Assembly: GCA_900549625.1 (NCBI GenBank)
Contig: URPE01000023.1
Coordinates: 1-19,219, forward strand
Length of the DNA stretch: 19,219 nt
From: an uncultured Mycoplasmatota bacterium
GTDB lineage: Bacteria; Bacillota_I; Bacilli_A; RF39; UBA660
Direction of reading: 5' to 3'
The notes under the pieces are model-generated. The model was given only the letters and a program-made list of their open reading frames with translations. It made no database searches and was not told the origin of the DNA. This document shows, one piece after another, positions 6,544 through 15,121 of the stretch. The translations under genes were made by a program, and so were the position numbers. Position 1 is the first letter of the stretch. Every line of letters begins with the position of its first letter.

Positions 6544-7170
6544 CTATCTTTTTAAAATTAACTCTTCTTTTTCTATTTCAGTAGTTAATTTTTCAATACT
6601 TTTATCAAGTCTTTTTCGCTCTAATACAAGTTTGACTAATTCATCTTTCATTCTTTGAAGATCATTTTTTATAGTTATTCTTCTATTATAGATTATTGTG
6701 TCATAGTAATTAACATAAAAGCTAATTAAATGATAATTAATATCGCTTTCATCTAATAGACAACACTTTAAATAGTCAATAATTTTGATACTTGCACTAG
6801 CATTATTAAAAACTTTATTGAAAGCTATTTCATTAAAATAACGATTAACTCTACTAAAATTACCAAAGCCCAAATTTTCTAAGGCATTTATCATGGTATA
6901 TTTACATTTTTCTTTATCACTAATATTTATATCACTTGTTAGCAGAGTGTCTCTTGCCATAGGTTCTTGTAAATATTTATATTTTAATATATCCTTTTCG
7001 ATCATTACTTTTGTTTTGCTTTCTTTACTATGATATAACACATTAATATCACAATTTAAAAATTCTTCAATAGTATAAATATTATTTTCATTTAAATACT
7101 TTATTCGTAGTTTTTTATTACCTGCAATACCTACAAATTCTTCATTTTCAAGACGTTTTTTAATATCCAT
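6544..7170 (-). CDS. Hypothetical protein with C-terminal coiled coil
   Basis: The family is not recognised. The 208 residues are cytoplasmic in appearance, without signal peptide or membrane segment. The N-terminal part (FVGIAGNKKLRIKYLNENNI, then YTIEEFL) resembles a helix-hairpin-helix 'GIG-x-KK-x-x-x-L...I-x-T-I-E-D-L-L' segment as in DNA-binding proteins such as the RecG wedge; this is a by-eye resemblance only. The last 45 residues or so (LQRMKDELVKLVLERKRLDK onwards) are a regular charged coiled coil. I start at the ATG at 7170 with GGAG nine bases upstream; the in-frame ATG at 7185 has none. A terminator ends just upstream at 7188, and a weak TTGCAA-16-TAGTAT inside it is the only promoter-like match, so expression may depend on read-through. 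Confidence 0.7.
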   Translation of the reverse strand: MDIKKRLENEEFVGIAGNKKLRIKYLNENNIYTIEEFLNCDINVLYHSKESKTKVMIEKDILKYKYLQEPMARDTLLTSDINISDKEKCKYTMINALENLGFGNFSRVNRYFNEIAFNKVFNNASASIKIIDYLKCCLLDESDINYHLISFYVNYYDTIIYNRRITIKNDLQRMKDELVKLVLERKRLDKSIEKLTTEIEKEELILKR

Positions 7171-7187
7171 ACATACCAACTCCATCT

Positions 7188-7219
7188 AAAAAAATATACT
7201 AACATAAAATTAGTATATT
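7188..7219 (-). terminator. Rho-independent terminator after the NatAB-like operon
   Basis: A perfect 10-bp AT-rich stem (7193-7202 with 7210-7219) with a 7-base loop is followed on the minus strand by a run of T. It follows the permease stop by five bases. Confidence 0.75.
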
Positions 7220-7224
7220 GCAAG

Positions 7225-8544
7225 TTATTTTTTATTTTTTAATGATTTAAACATTTTTCCCCATAGTTTAGTTGATGAGTAATTTAAAATACCAACTTTA
7301 TAAATTCTTAAACCATAATAGAATGTAACAATGGTACAAATAATTGTAATTAAGCTACTTATAACAATACTTAAAATGTCTATTTGTCCTAGCATATAAA
7401 GGGTTGGTGAAAGCATAAATGATAAAAGAGGAAAATAACTCATTATTTTAATAAATAAAGAACCATCAAACTGACTAGCCATGATAGCTAAGTAGTAGCC
7501 AGCCATAATTATTAACATAATTGGTGTTTGAAGTTGCTGATAGTCTTCCATACTAGTTGTCATTGAAGCTAAAACACCGGCTACGATAGCGTAAAGTAAG
7601 AATGAGAATAAGAATAATACTATAATCCATGGTAAAGCTCTTAATAAAGATTCTAGGGCTCCGCTTGCACTAACCATTTTTAAGATATCGCCTACTTTAT
7701 CACTAACACTATCCCCTGACACACCAAATAAAGAACCATTAGTAAGTAATATTCTAGTACCCATAGCTATTAAACTATATAAAATGAGTAATAAGCCTTG
7801 AATTAAGACAAAAAGGGTTGATGATAAAACTTTAGATAAAAAATGGATTTTTGGTGATACATTAGAAATAATTATTTCCATACTACGGGTTGTTTTTTCA
7901 TCATTTATTTCGCTACCAATCATTTGAACAAGCATAAGAATTAGAAAGAAACATGGTAAAATTATAACTAAAATAACGCCAGCAGCGATTAAATCTTTAT
8001 TTTGACTAGCATCACCATCTACTTTAATAAACTCGATATTAGCCGCACTTGTAATACTTGCTATTTCTTCATATGGGATACCACTTTTTATAACAGCATA
8101 ATTTTGTTTAACTGTATTAATAGCACTTTCTAATACAGCAGTTGTTGTTGTATCCAAAGAATCGTATGTTGTAATCTTAGCACTCATGTAGTTGGATGGG
8201 TCTTTGTTTAACATAACTAAAACTTTATTATCATCTTTCTTTAAAGATCCTTTTTCTTCTTCGATATTATTGGAAAGCATTTTTACTTGATAGTTTTTAG
8301 AATCACCTAAATTAGTAGCTAAACTTGTAAAAGTGGTTTCAAATAAATTAAATGATTCTATATCATCTTTGACATAAATAGTAATGTTATCTTCAAAGTC
8401 ACCACCAAAAAATGTCACTATTCGGTCAATATTACTTATGGCAATTAAAAGCACTAATAGTAATATATTTACACCTTTAAACCATTTGGTTTTTATTTTT
8501 TTATCTAAACTTTGTTTTGTTAAAAATTTTAGTTTATCCTTCAT
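7225..8544 (-). CDS. ABC transporter permease, NatB/ABC-2 type
   Basis: This is the membrane subunit of the ABC system whose ATPase is encoded just upstream. The 439 residues show the NatB/YhaP-type layout. TM1 is near 23-39, then comes a large extracytoplasmic domain (about 40-180). It is followed by the cytoplasmic-loop signature SEINDEKTTRSMEIIISNVSP, the usual coupling element of ABC-2 permeases, and further TM helices including a long hydrophobic pair near the C-terminus. The family exports ions, drugs or peptides; the substrate cannot be read from the sequence. I use the ATG at 8544 with GGTGA six bases upstream rather than the GTG at 8553. The start overlaps the ATPase gene by 11 bases, so the two are co-translated. 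Confidence 0.9.
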   Translation of the reverse strand: MKDKLKFLTKQSLDKKIKTKWFKGVNILLLVLLIAISNIDRIVTFFGGDFEDNITIYVKDDIESFNLFETTFTSLATNLGDSKNYQVKMLSNNIEEEKGSLKKDDNKVLVMLNKDPSNYMSAKITTYDSLDTTTTAVLESAINTVKQNYAVIKSGIPYEEIASITSAANIEFIKVDGDASQNKDLIAAGVILVIILPCFFLILMLVQMIGSEINDEKTTRSMEIIISNVSPKIHFLSKVLSSTLFVLIQGLLLILYSLIAMGTRILLTNGSLFGVSGDSVSDKVGDILKMVSASGALESLLRALPWIIVLFLFSFLLYAIVAGVLASMTTSMEDYQQLQTPIMLIIMAGYYLAIMASQFDGSLFIKIMSYFPLLSFMLSPTLYMLGQIDILSIVISSLITIICTIVTFYYGLRIYKVGILNYSSTKLWGKMFKSLKNKK

Positions 8545-9433
8545 ATGACTCACCTACTTTACTTAAGAATATTTCATTTAATGAAGCATCTAAAACATTA
8601 AATTTAGTTATGTTCTTTCCCTTTTTTACAATGGCAAAAACTTTATCTACGACACTTTCATCAGCTATTTTAACAAGGGTTTCTAAAGTGTTTTGTTCAA
8701 CATTTAAAACACCTTCTACCTTTTTTAAGGCATCACAATCGATATCGCCAACTATCTGAATTGTCTTTTTCCTAAAGTCTTTTTTTATTTGCTTTAAATC
8801 GCCTTCTAAAACAGACCTCCCTTTAACTAAAATAACTAATTTTTCACAGAATAATTCAACATGCTCCATACGATGGGATGAAAAAATTATACTACTACCA
8901 TTTTTTTTAAAGTCTTTAATGGCATCCATAAACATTTCAACGTTGATAGGATCTAACCCTGTGAATGGCTCATCTAATATTAATAGTTTAGGCTCATTTA
9001 TTACAGCTGAGATAAACTGGACTTTTTGTTGATTACCTTTTGATAATTCTTTTATTTTTCTATCTTTATAATCTGTAATATGAAATCTTTCTAACCAATA
9101 GTCAAGTCTTTTTAAAATAGTTTTTTCTGGTAAACCTTTTAGTCGACCATAATAAATAATTTGCTCTTTGACAGTAAGTTTGGTAAGTAAGCTTCTTTCT
9201 TCGGTAAGAAAGCCAATTTTATTGGTGACATTATAATCGATTGGTGAGCCATCTAAAGTTACACTTCCGCTGGTTGGTTCAAGTAGGCCAATAATCATTC
9301 TAAATGTTGTTGTTTTACCCGCACCATTAACGCCTAGTAAGCCAAATATTTCCCCATCATTTACCGTAAATGATAAGTCATCAACGGCTTTTACGTTGTC
9401 GTAATACTTTGTTACATGATTAACTTTTAACAT
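8534..9433 (-). CDS. ABC transporter ATP-binding protein, NatA type
   Basis: The 299-residue ATPase carries all the family motifs. Walker A GVNGAGKT is at 34-41, the Q-loop region GFLTEERSLL at 74-83 with the Glu-rich form typical of NatA-like ATPases, the signature LSKGNQQKVQ at 130-139, Walker B LLILDEP at 150-156 with Glu155, and switch His187 in FSSHRMEH. About 80 C-terminal residues follow the motor, as in YhaQ/NatA proteins. It powers the adjacent NatB-like permease. The open frame reaches 9490, but I chose the ATG at 9433 because GAGG lies seven bases before it and the promoter (9462-9490) overlaps the longer frame. Confidence 0.95.
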   Translation of the reverse strand: MLKVNHVTKYYDNVKAVDDLSFTVNDGEIFGLLGVNGAGKTTTFRMIIGLLEPTSGSVTLDGSPIDYNVTNKIGFLTEERSLLTKLTVKEQIIYYGRLKGLPEKTILKRLDYWLERFHITDYKDRKIKELSKGNQQKVQFISAVINEPKLLILDEPFTGLDPINVEMFMDAIKDFKKNGSSIIFSSHRMEHVELFCEKLVILVKGRSVLEGDLKQIKKDFRKKTIQIVGDIDCDALKKVEGVLNVEQNTLETLVKIADESVVDKVFAIVKKGKNITKFNVLDASLNEIFLSKVGESYEG

Positions 9434-9461
9434 AATAAACCTCAATTCTTTATATAGCCAA

Positions 9462-9490
9462 ATTTTAGCATAGTTTTTATAGTTATGCAA
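9462..9490 (-). promoter_or_regulatory. Sigma-A promoter of the NatAB-like operon
   Basis: On the minus strand TTGCAT (9485-9490), a 17-base spacer and TAAAAT (9462-9467) with an extended -10 TGC. An imperfect dyad (GCATA...TATGC) spans the spacer and could be a regulator site; this part is weak. Confidence 0.8.
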
Positions 9491-9504
9491 TTAATAATAA
9501 TTTG

Positions 9505-9536
9505 AAAAAAATTATAGCAAGAAAACTTACTATAAT
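9505..9536 (-). terminator. Rho-independent terminator of the tetR-ABC exporter operon
   Basis: An 11-bp stem (9526-9536 with 9511-9521, one G-U pair) with a 4-base A/T loop runs into a T-tract on the minus strand. It begins in the stop codon region of the last exporter gene. Confidence 0.9.
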
Positions 9537-11815
9537 TCAAATTGAGAGTTATATAATTTGGCATAGAAACCATTTTTATTCATTAATTCATCGTGATTAC
9601 CAGTTTCAATGATTTTACCATCTTTCATCACTAATATTAAATCAGCATTACGAATAGTAGATAAACGATGGGCAATAATGAATGATGTTTTTCCTTCGGT
9701 TAATTTGTCCATAGCACTTTGCACTAGTTCTTCGGTTCTAGTATCGACATTGCTTGTTGCTTCATCAAGAATTAAAAATGGTGTGTGCGAAAGCATGCTA
9801 CGGGCGATGGTTAATAATTGTCTTTGACCTTGTGAAACAGAATCGTTTTCACTCATCACGGTGTCATAACCATTTGGTAATGTTCTAATAAAGTGATCAA
9901 GACCTATTTTTTTACAGACATTATATACTTCTTCATCACTTATACCTTCTCTATTATATATAATATTTTCCTTAATAGTCCCTTCAAAGAGCCAAGTATC
10001 TTGTAAAACCATTGTAAATAATGAGTGGATATTATCTCTAGTTAAATCTTTTGTGGATATGCCATCTATTAATATGTCACCACTATCAATATCATAGAAT
10101 TTCATTAATAAATTGACTATCGTTGTTTTTCCAGAACCAGTGGGACCAACAATTGCAATTTTTTGCCCACTTTTAGCCTCCGCTTGGAAATTGGTAATAG
10201 TTGGTTTTGGATTACCATCATAAGTAAATGTAACGTCTTTAAATGTAATATTACCTTTTACATCTTCTAACTTTAGATGACGTTTATTTTCTTCTAAAGG
10301 CATTTCTTCTTCATCTAAAAATTCAAATACTCTTTCACTAGCGGCAGCTGTAGATTGCATAGAGGTTGCAGCCTGCGCAATTTGGGAAAGTGGTGAGGTA
10401 AATAATCTAACATAAGTTATAAAGGCAATAATAACACCAAATGTAATAGACCCATTCATCGTAAGTAGGGCCCCTACTATACAAACAGCGACATAGCCAA
10501 AGTTACCAATAAAACTCATCATTGGCATCATAAGGCCAGATAAAAACTGACTTTTTTCATTACACTCTTGAACACGGGCATTATACATATCAAATGTTTT
10601 ATCAGCTTCTTCTTTAGCATTATAAGCCTTTACAACATTAAGGCCAGAATAAATTTCTTCAATATGACCATTTAAATTACCAAGTTCAGTTTGTCTTGCA
10701 ACGAAATATTTTTGTGATTTAGATAGTACTGCAATCATGCCCATAAAACCTAATACACTAGAGACAATGGCAGTTATTGCTAAAATAGGGTTTGTTACAA
10801 ACATCATAATAATTGTACCTAGTAAAAGAGTCACGCTACTAACTAAGGTACTTAAAGATTGATTCATTGATTGAGCGATTGTATCGACATCGTTAGTCAC
10901 TCTTGATAAAGTGTCTCCTACGGCATGTAAATCAAAATATTTTAAAGGTAAAACATGAATCTTTTTAGAAATTTTATCTCTTAAAGAGTAAGCGAATTTA
11001 TTAGAAACATGAGTCATTATAAGAGCTTCTAAGAACGAAAATAATGCACTACATAAATACAAGATAACTAAAAAGATAACGATACTTTTAATTTTATCCA
11101 TATCCATGGTGGGATTAACTAAGGACTTAATACTATCTGGCATTTCATCAATAGCGTGGTATAAATCGGTACTTGATGCGTCTTTGCCAAGAGAGTTCAT
11201 GGCACTAACAAATTTATATTGCTCACTACTTGTTACTAAAGTGTTAGCAATAGTTATATCTGGTAAAAATATTTTTTGTAAATTAGGAGTTAAATTAATG
11301 TTACCTTCACTTATATTAAGTAAGGCTGTTTTATCACTAGTACTTACAGTTACTCCTTCATAAGTTGTATCAGGTAATATTAACTTTAATATCTTTTCAT
11401 CTAACTTAGTTAAATCACTATAATTATGTGTTGTACTAATACTTGTTAGAGTTTCATTAAAAGTTTTTTTTGCCTCACTAGAAATATCTTTACTCATCAT
11501 AACTTTACTAATTGTTTCATTATCTAATTTAGGATTTAATACTTTTGGTACTAACTCACTCATCGATTCACTAGTAAATTTGTTACTTATTGTATTAGTA
11601 AGTTCGGTTAAATTATCTTTTCTAATAATAATGCCATCCGTGATTGTATCAGTTAGTCTTGTTAATTTACTAGGAGACATGATTGACAAAATAGAACCTA
11701 CAATTGCTAATATGAACGATATACTAATTAAGATATGAAAAGGTTTCAATTCATGAAAAAGTCTTTTAATAGCATTTTTAAAATCTTTGGCTGGTGCCAT
11801 TTCTTCTTTATGCAT
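9530..11815 (-). CDS. ABC exporter subunit with large extracytoplasmic insert (canonical ATP site)
   Basis: This fused TM-ATPase subunit has 761 residues, longer than the usual 580-670. The extra length is an insert of about 190 residues (roughly 50-243) between TM1 and TM2, rich in Ser, Thr, Asn and Asp, which must lie outside the cell. The ATPase is catalytically complete: Walker A GPTGSGKT at 557-564, Walker B LILDE at 681-685 with Glu685, and switch His716. Its signature VSQGQ (660-664) departs from LSGGQ, as in the partner that faces the degenerate site of heterodimeric exporters. With the subunit encoded upstream it probably forms a multidrug or lipid exporter; the substrate is unknown. 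The ATG at 11815 has AGGAGG nine bases before it. The genes overlap by eight bases. Confidence 0.94.
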   Translation of the reverse strand: MHKEEMAPAKDFKNAIKRLFHELKPFHILISISFILAIVGSILSIMSPSKLTRLTDTITDGIIIRKDNLTELTNTISNKFTSESMSELVPKVLNPKLDNETISKVMMSKDISSEAKKTFNETLTSISTTHNYSDLTKLDEKILKLILPDTTYEGVTVSTSDKTALLNISEGNINLTPNLQKIFLPDITIANTLVTSSEQYKFVSAMNSLGKDASSTDLYHAIDEMPDSIKSLVNPTMDMDKIKSIVIFLVILYLCSALFSFLEALIMTHVSNKFAYSLRDKISKKIHVLPLKYFDLHAVGDTLSRVTNDVDTIAQSMNQSLSTLVSSVTLLLGTIIMMFVTNPILAITAIVSSVLGFMGMIAVLSKSQKYFVARQTELGNLNGHIEEIYSGLNVVKAYNAKEEADKTFDMYNARVQECNEKSQFLSGLMMPMMSFIGNFGYVAVCIVGALLTMNGSITFGVIIAFITYVRLFTSPLSQIAQAATSMQSTAAASERVFEFLDEEEMPLEENKRHLKLEDVKGNITFKDVTFTYDGNPKPTITNFQAEAKSGQKIAIVGPTGSGKTTIVNLLMKFYDIDSGDILIDGISTKDLTRDNIHSLFTMVLQDTWLFEGTIKENIIYNREGISDEEVYNVCKKIGLDHFIRTLPNGYDTVMSENDSVSQGQRQLLTIARSMLSHTPFLILDEATSNVDTRTEELVQSAMDKLTEGKTSFIIAHRLSTIRNADLILVMKDGKIIETGNHDELMNKNGFYAKLYNSQFEL

Positions 11816-13562
11816 TTTTAAGTTCCTCCTCACTTATTTGTGATAAAGCAATTTGCTTATAAACTTCACAATTTTCTAATAATTCTTTATGAGTACCCAT
11901 ACCGACACATTTACCATCGTCTAAAACAATAATTTTGTCAGCATTTAAAATTGTACCTATTCTTTGGGCAACAATTAACATGGTTGCATCTTTAGCATAC
12001 GCTCTTAAATCATGTCTTAATTTAGCATCAGTTTTATAGTCAAGAGCTGAAAAACTATCATCAAATATATATATTTCTGGGTCTTTTGCTATGGCTCTTG
12101 CAATAGATAACCTTTGCTTTTGACCACCAGAATAATTAGTACCACCTTGACTTACCATTGCATTAATACCATCATCTAATTTTTGAACAAATTCACTAGC
12201 TTGTGATACTTTTAGAGCTGCATTAATCTTTTCATCACTTATATTTTTGTTATTACTACCATATAAGATATTAGATTTTATTGACCCTCGAAATAAAACG
12301 GCTTTTTGGGAAACATAACCAATTTTTTCATTTAAACTTTCTAACTTATAGTCACGAACATCAACACCATCTACTAAAACACTGCCTTTAGTTGCTTCGT
12401 AAAATCTAGGTACCAAATTAATAAGCGTACTTTTACCAGATCCAGTTGACCCGATAATAGCCACCGTATCACCTTTGTTTGCTGTAAATGTTATGTCTTC
12501 TAGTAAGTATTCTTCAGCATCAGGATATTTAAATGAAACATTTTTAAACTCAACAGTTCCTACTAAAGACCCCTCAGTACTTTTACCATCTTTTATTACA
12601 TCTGGTGTATTTATAACCTCGTTAATACGTTTAGCACTAACACTTGCTCTTGGTACCATCATAAATATCATTGCAAGCATTAAAAACGACATTATAACCT
12701 GCATTGCATAAGATGAAAAGACAACCATATCACTAAATAAATTTAGTTTATCAACCAAAAGAGCATCTTTAATTAAGTAAGCACCAATAAAATAAATAGA
12801 AAGGGTTAAAAAATACATAACTAAATACATAACTGGTTGCATAACCCCAAATTTATATTGATTTGATAATTGTAAGTTAGTTAACTCTTTATTAACACTT
12901 GCAAATTTCTTTTCTTGGTAATCTTCAGCATTATAAGCTCTTACTACTCTTATACCAGTTAAAGATTCTCTTGTTACCCCATTTAATTTATCTGTTAATT
13001 TTTGAACAATTTTAAATTTAGGCATAACAAGAATCATTAAAATAACAATGGTTATAAGTAATACTAACACAGCTATTAAGGTTACCATGCTCCATTCAAA
13101 GCCTTTATTTAAAATTTTAGTAATAGCCCATATGGCAGTAACTGGAGCTTTAATTAAAAGCTGTAAACCCATTGCTATAAGCATTTGGATTTGGGTAATG
13201 TCATTAGTTGTTCTAGTAATTAAGCTACTAGTAGAAAACTTTTTAACATCTTGAATTGCTAAGGTTTCTACTTTATCAAATAGCTTTTTTCGAATATTTT
13301 TAGAAAAATTAGAACTTACTTTAGAAACTAAGAAACCAGTAACAAAAGCAAGTATTAAAGAACCAAATGCACAAAGGAGCATATAACCCCCATTAAGTAA
13401 GATATCACCCATCTTACTACCTTCTGTTTGGACAAGTTTGGTTATTTCTGACATATAATCAGGCATCTTAAGTTCTAAAGATACTTGACCAATTATTAAG
13501 AATATACTAATAAAAATAAATAGCCAATCTTTTTTAGTAAAATTTTTAAGTTGTTTTAACAT
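11808..13562 (-). CDS. ABC exporter subunit with degenerate ATP site
   Basis: This fused TM-ATPase subunit of 584 residues has six TM helices (first near 13-30, second near 55-80) and a C-terminal ATPase. Walker A GSTGSGKS (371-378) and the signature YSGGQ (477-481) are intact. The Walker B catalytic Glu is replaced by Asp502 (IYIFDD), and the switch His by Gln533 (IVAQRIG). These two changes mark the non-hydrolysing partner of heterodimeric exporters such as BmrC and TM287. The next gene encodes the complementary canonical subunit. A ribosome-binding site AAAGGA precedes the ATG at 13562, 14 bases after the tetR stop, so tetR, this gene and the next form one operon. Confidence 0.95.
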   Translation of the reverse strand: MLKQLKNFTKKDWLFIFISIFLIIGQVSLELKMPDYMSEITKLVQTEGSKMGDILLNGGYMLLCAFGSLILAFVTGFLVSKVSSNFSKNIRKKLFDKVETLAIQDVKKFSTSSLITRTTNDITQIQMLIAMGLQLLIKAPVTAIWAITKILNKGFEWSMVTLIAVLVLLITIVILMILVMPKFKIVQKLTDKLNGVTRESLTGIRVVRAYNAEDYQEKKFASVNKELTNLQLSNQYKFGVMQPVMYLVMYFLTLSIYFIGAYLIKDALLVDKLNLFSDMVVFSSYAMQVIMSFLMLAMIFMMVPRASVSAKRINEVINTPDVIKDGKSTEGSLVGTVEFKNVSFKYPDAEEYLLEDITFTANKGDTVAIIGSTGSGKSTLINLVPRFYEATKGSVLVDGVDVRDYKLESLNEKIGYVSQKAVLFRGSIKSNILYGSNNKNISDEKINAALKVSQASEFVQKLDDGINAMVSQGGTNYSGGQKQRLSIARAIAKDPEIYIFDDSFSALDYKTDAKLRHDLRAYAKDATMLIVAQRIGTILNADKIIVLDDGKCVGMGTHKELLENCEVYKQIALSQISEEELKNA

Positions 13563-13576
13563 AAATATTATCCTTT

Positions 13577-14176
13577 CTAACTCTTCATAAATCTTGTTTT
13601 TAAAAGATTTAAAGTATTTAGATATGCTTGTATAGCATCATCTATATTGTCATAATTTATACTTTTAGCAAGAAATCCTCTAGTTGTAAAAAAGGTGATA
13701 TAAACAAGACTTAGTAATTCTTCTTCGTTTTTAGTATTAAGTACACTTCTATCAATCTTTTTTAGAAACATGGTTTTCTTTGTATCACATTTTTCTTGTA
13801 ATTTTAAATAATCCATTTCAGATACTTTTAAATTCTTAAATAGTTCTTTGGCAAAATTCCTGTTTTCACTTTTATAAAAAGATTTAATTAAATGACGATA
13901 TATTCCCTCATTTATTAGAAATAAATCTATTTTGTCTTTTTTTAGCTCACGTTCTAAGTAAGACTTTAAAGACCCGACTGACTCAAAGACAAAGTCAAAT
14001 AAATCCTCTTTTGATTCAAAGTATTGGTAGAAACTACCTCTTGCAATCCCTGCCGTAGCCACAATATTGGCGATAGATGCTTCAGAAACAGGGACACGAG
14101 AAAATTCTTTTTTAGCAGCTTCAATTATGATGTTTTGCTTTTCTAAAGAAAGATTATAAAATGTTTTCTTTGGCAT
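13577..14176 (-). CDS. TetR family transcriptional regulator
   Basis: The 199 residues begin with the TetR helix-turn-helix domain (about 10-58): KQNIIIEAAKKEFS, the recognition region IANIVATAGIARGSFYQYF, then ESKEDLFDFV. The rest is an all-helical ligand-binding domain not similar to a named regulator. The start at 14176 has GGGTGA six bases upstream; the longer frame to 14209 would run into the -10 box. It is the first gene of an operon with both exporter subunits, and a perfect palindrome sits in its promoter. The expected role is repressor of its own operon, released by an exporter substrate. Confidence 0.95.
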   Translation of the reverse strand: MPKKTFYNLSLEKQNIIIEAAKKEFSRVPVSEASIANIVATAGIARGSFYQYFESKEDLFDFVFESVGSLKSYLERELKKDKIDLFLINEGIYRHLIKSFYKSENRNFAKELFKNLKVSEMDYLKLQEKCDTKKTMFLKKIDRSVLNTKNEEELLSLVYITFFTTRGFLAKSINYDNIDDAIQAYLNTLNLLKTRFMKS

Positions 14177-14208
14177 GGACTCACCCTTTCTTAATAAATT
14201 ACTTTTCA

Positions 14209-14238
14209 AGTATACAATGACACGGTGTCACAAGTCAA
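14209..14238 (-). promoter_or_regulatory. Sigma-A promoter of the tetR-ABC exporter operon
   Basis: On the minus strand TTGACT (14233-14238), an 18-base spacer and TATACT (14209-14214). The spacer holds the TetR palindrome. This is the only clear promoter before the three-gene operon. Confidence 0.85.
14218..14230. promoter_or_regulatory. Putative TetR operator
   Basis: TGACAC-G-GTGTCA is a perfect 6-1-6 palindrome lying wholly between the -35 and -10 boxes. A dimer bound there would block RNA polymerase. Binding by the adjacent TetR protein is inferred from position. Confidence 0.8.
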
Positions 14239-14287
14239 GTGAAAGTTCTGTGAAGAGTCACGTCCACTACTTTAACAGATTAATTTT

Positions 14288-14312
14288 AAAAACTATGTCG
14301 AATAAAGTTTTT
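14288..14312 (-). terminator. Weak hairpin after the DUF368 gene
   Basis: AAAAACT (14288-14294) pairs with AGTTTTT (14306-14312), loop of 11. The 3' arm supplies five T on the minus strand but is followed by AAAATT, so it is a poor terminator at best. The rest of the gap up to the tetR promoter shows no other feature. Confidence 0.3.
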
Positions 14313-15112
14313 TAGTTATTAGAAAAGCAATTGGCTAAAAAATAGCCCATTATAACTAGTAATATAAAAGATAAAATATTTGTTTTATTTAAACTATCAA
14401 TGATTTGCAAAACTAAAAAATAACAAGAGAATAAAAAGAAAGCAAAAATGATACTCCATGTTACTCTTGCATATTTTTTAAATAAAATACTCATTAACTT
14501 AATAATTAAAATAGCACTTACTATAAACCCTAAGCTAAATAATAATAAAACGAGAGGATTCTTTAGTGGACTTGCAAATAAAGAAAGAACAAAAGTGTAA
14601 CTACCAAGAATCATGTATGTAGCGGTTCCACTAAGACCTGGGATAAGCATTGTGATGGCCTCAACTATACCTAGAAAAAAGACAAATGTATAACACCTGA
14701 TAGTCCCATCAAAAACGAATGTTGCAAAAGATAAATTCTGATAAATAAAATTAAGCATTATAAAAATAGTAAACACTAAAATATAGTCTTTGCCTTTAAT
14801 GTTTTGTTTGTTTATAAAATTTGGAATAGTACCTAAAAGTAAGCCAATAAAGAAAGATATTAGATAAATGGGTATCTTGGTATATAAATAAAGCATTATG
14901 TTACTACCAAGTAAGATAGATAATAAAATACCACTACCAAGGGGCATAAAAAAACATACATTATCTTTAATATATTTAAAAAAATTATTAAGTCTTATAA
15001 TGGATGATTCATAAACATTTAAGAAAATAGCAAGACAAGCACCTGATACTCCAGGAATAATTTTAGCAAGGCCAATAATAAGACCTTTTAAAAATAAAAT
15101 AATATATTGCAT
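14312..15112 (-). CDS. popT: DUF368 protein, PopT-type undecaprenyl-phosphate translocase
   Basis: This is a polytopic membrane protein of 266 residues. The N-terminal GLIIGLAKIIPGVSGACLAIFLNVYE is the DUF368 signature. A second PGLSG motif near 158-162 (EAITMLIPGLSGTATYMILG) reflects the internal two-fold repeat of the family. DUF368 proteins (PopT) recycle the lipid carrier undecaprenyl phosphate across the membrane for wall and glycan synthesis. About eight TM segments are visible, and the length is slightly below the usual 280-310. The ATG at 15112 has GGAG six bases before it; an ATG two codons earlier is too close to it. The stop codon of a small upstream gene overlaps the ribosome-binding site, so translation is probably coupled. 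Confidence 0.9.
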   Translation of the reverse strand: MQYIILFLKGLIIGLAKIIPGVSGACLAIFLNVYESSIIRLNNFFKYIKDNVCFFMPLGSGILLSILLGSNIMLYLYTKIPIYLISFFIGLLLGTIPNFINKQNIKGKDYILVFTIFIMLNFIYQNLSFATFVFDGTIRCYTFVFFLGIVEAITMLIPGLSGTATYMILGSYTFVLSLFASPLKNPLVLLLFSLGFIVSAILIIKLMSILFKKYARVTWSIIFAFFLFSCYFLVLQIIDSLNKTNILSFILLVIMGYFLANCFSNN

Positions 15113-15121
15113 AAGCATCTC

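Noticed and set aside
7225..14176. Possible bacteriocin or lantibiotic cluster around the two ABC systems
   Set aside because: No modification enzyme, no Gly-Gly leader peptide and no peptidase domain in the exporters. The TetR-controlled efflux reading is simpler.
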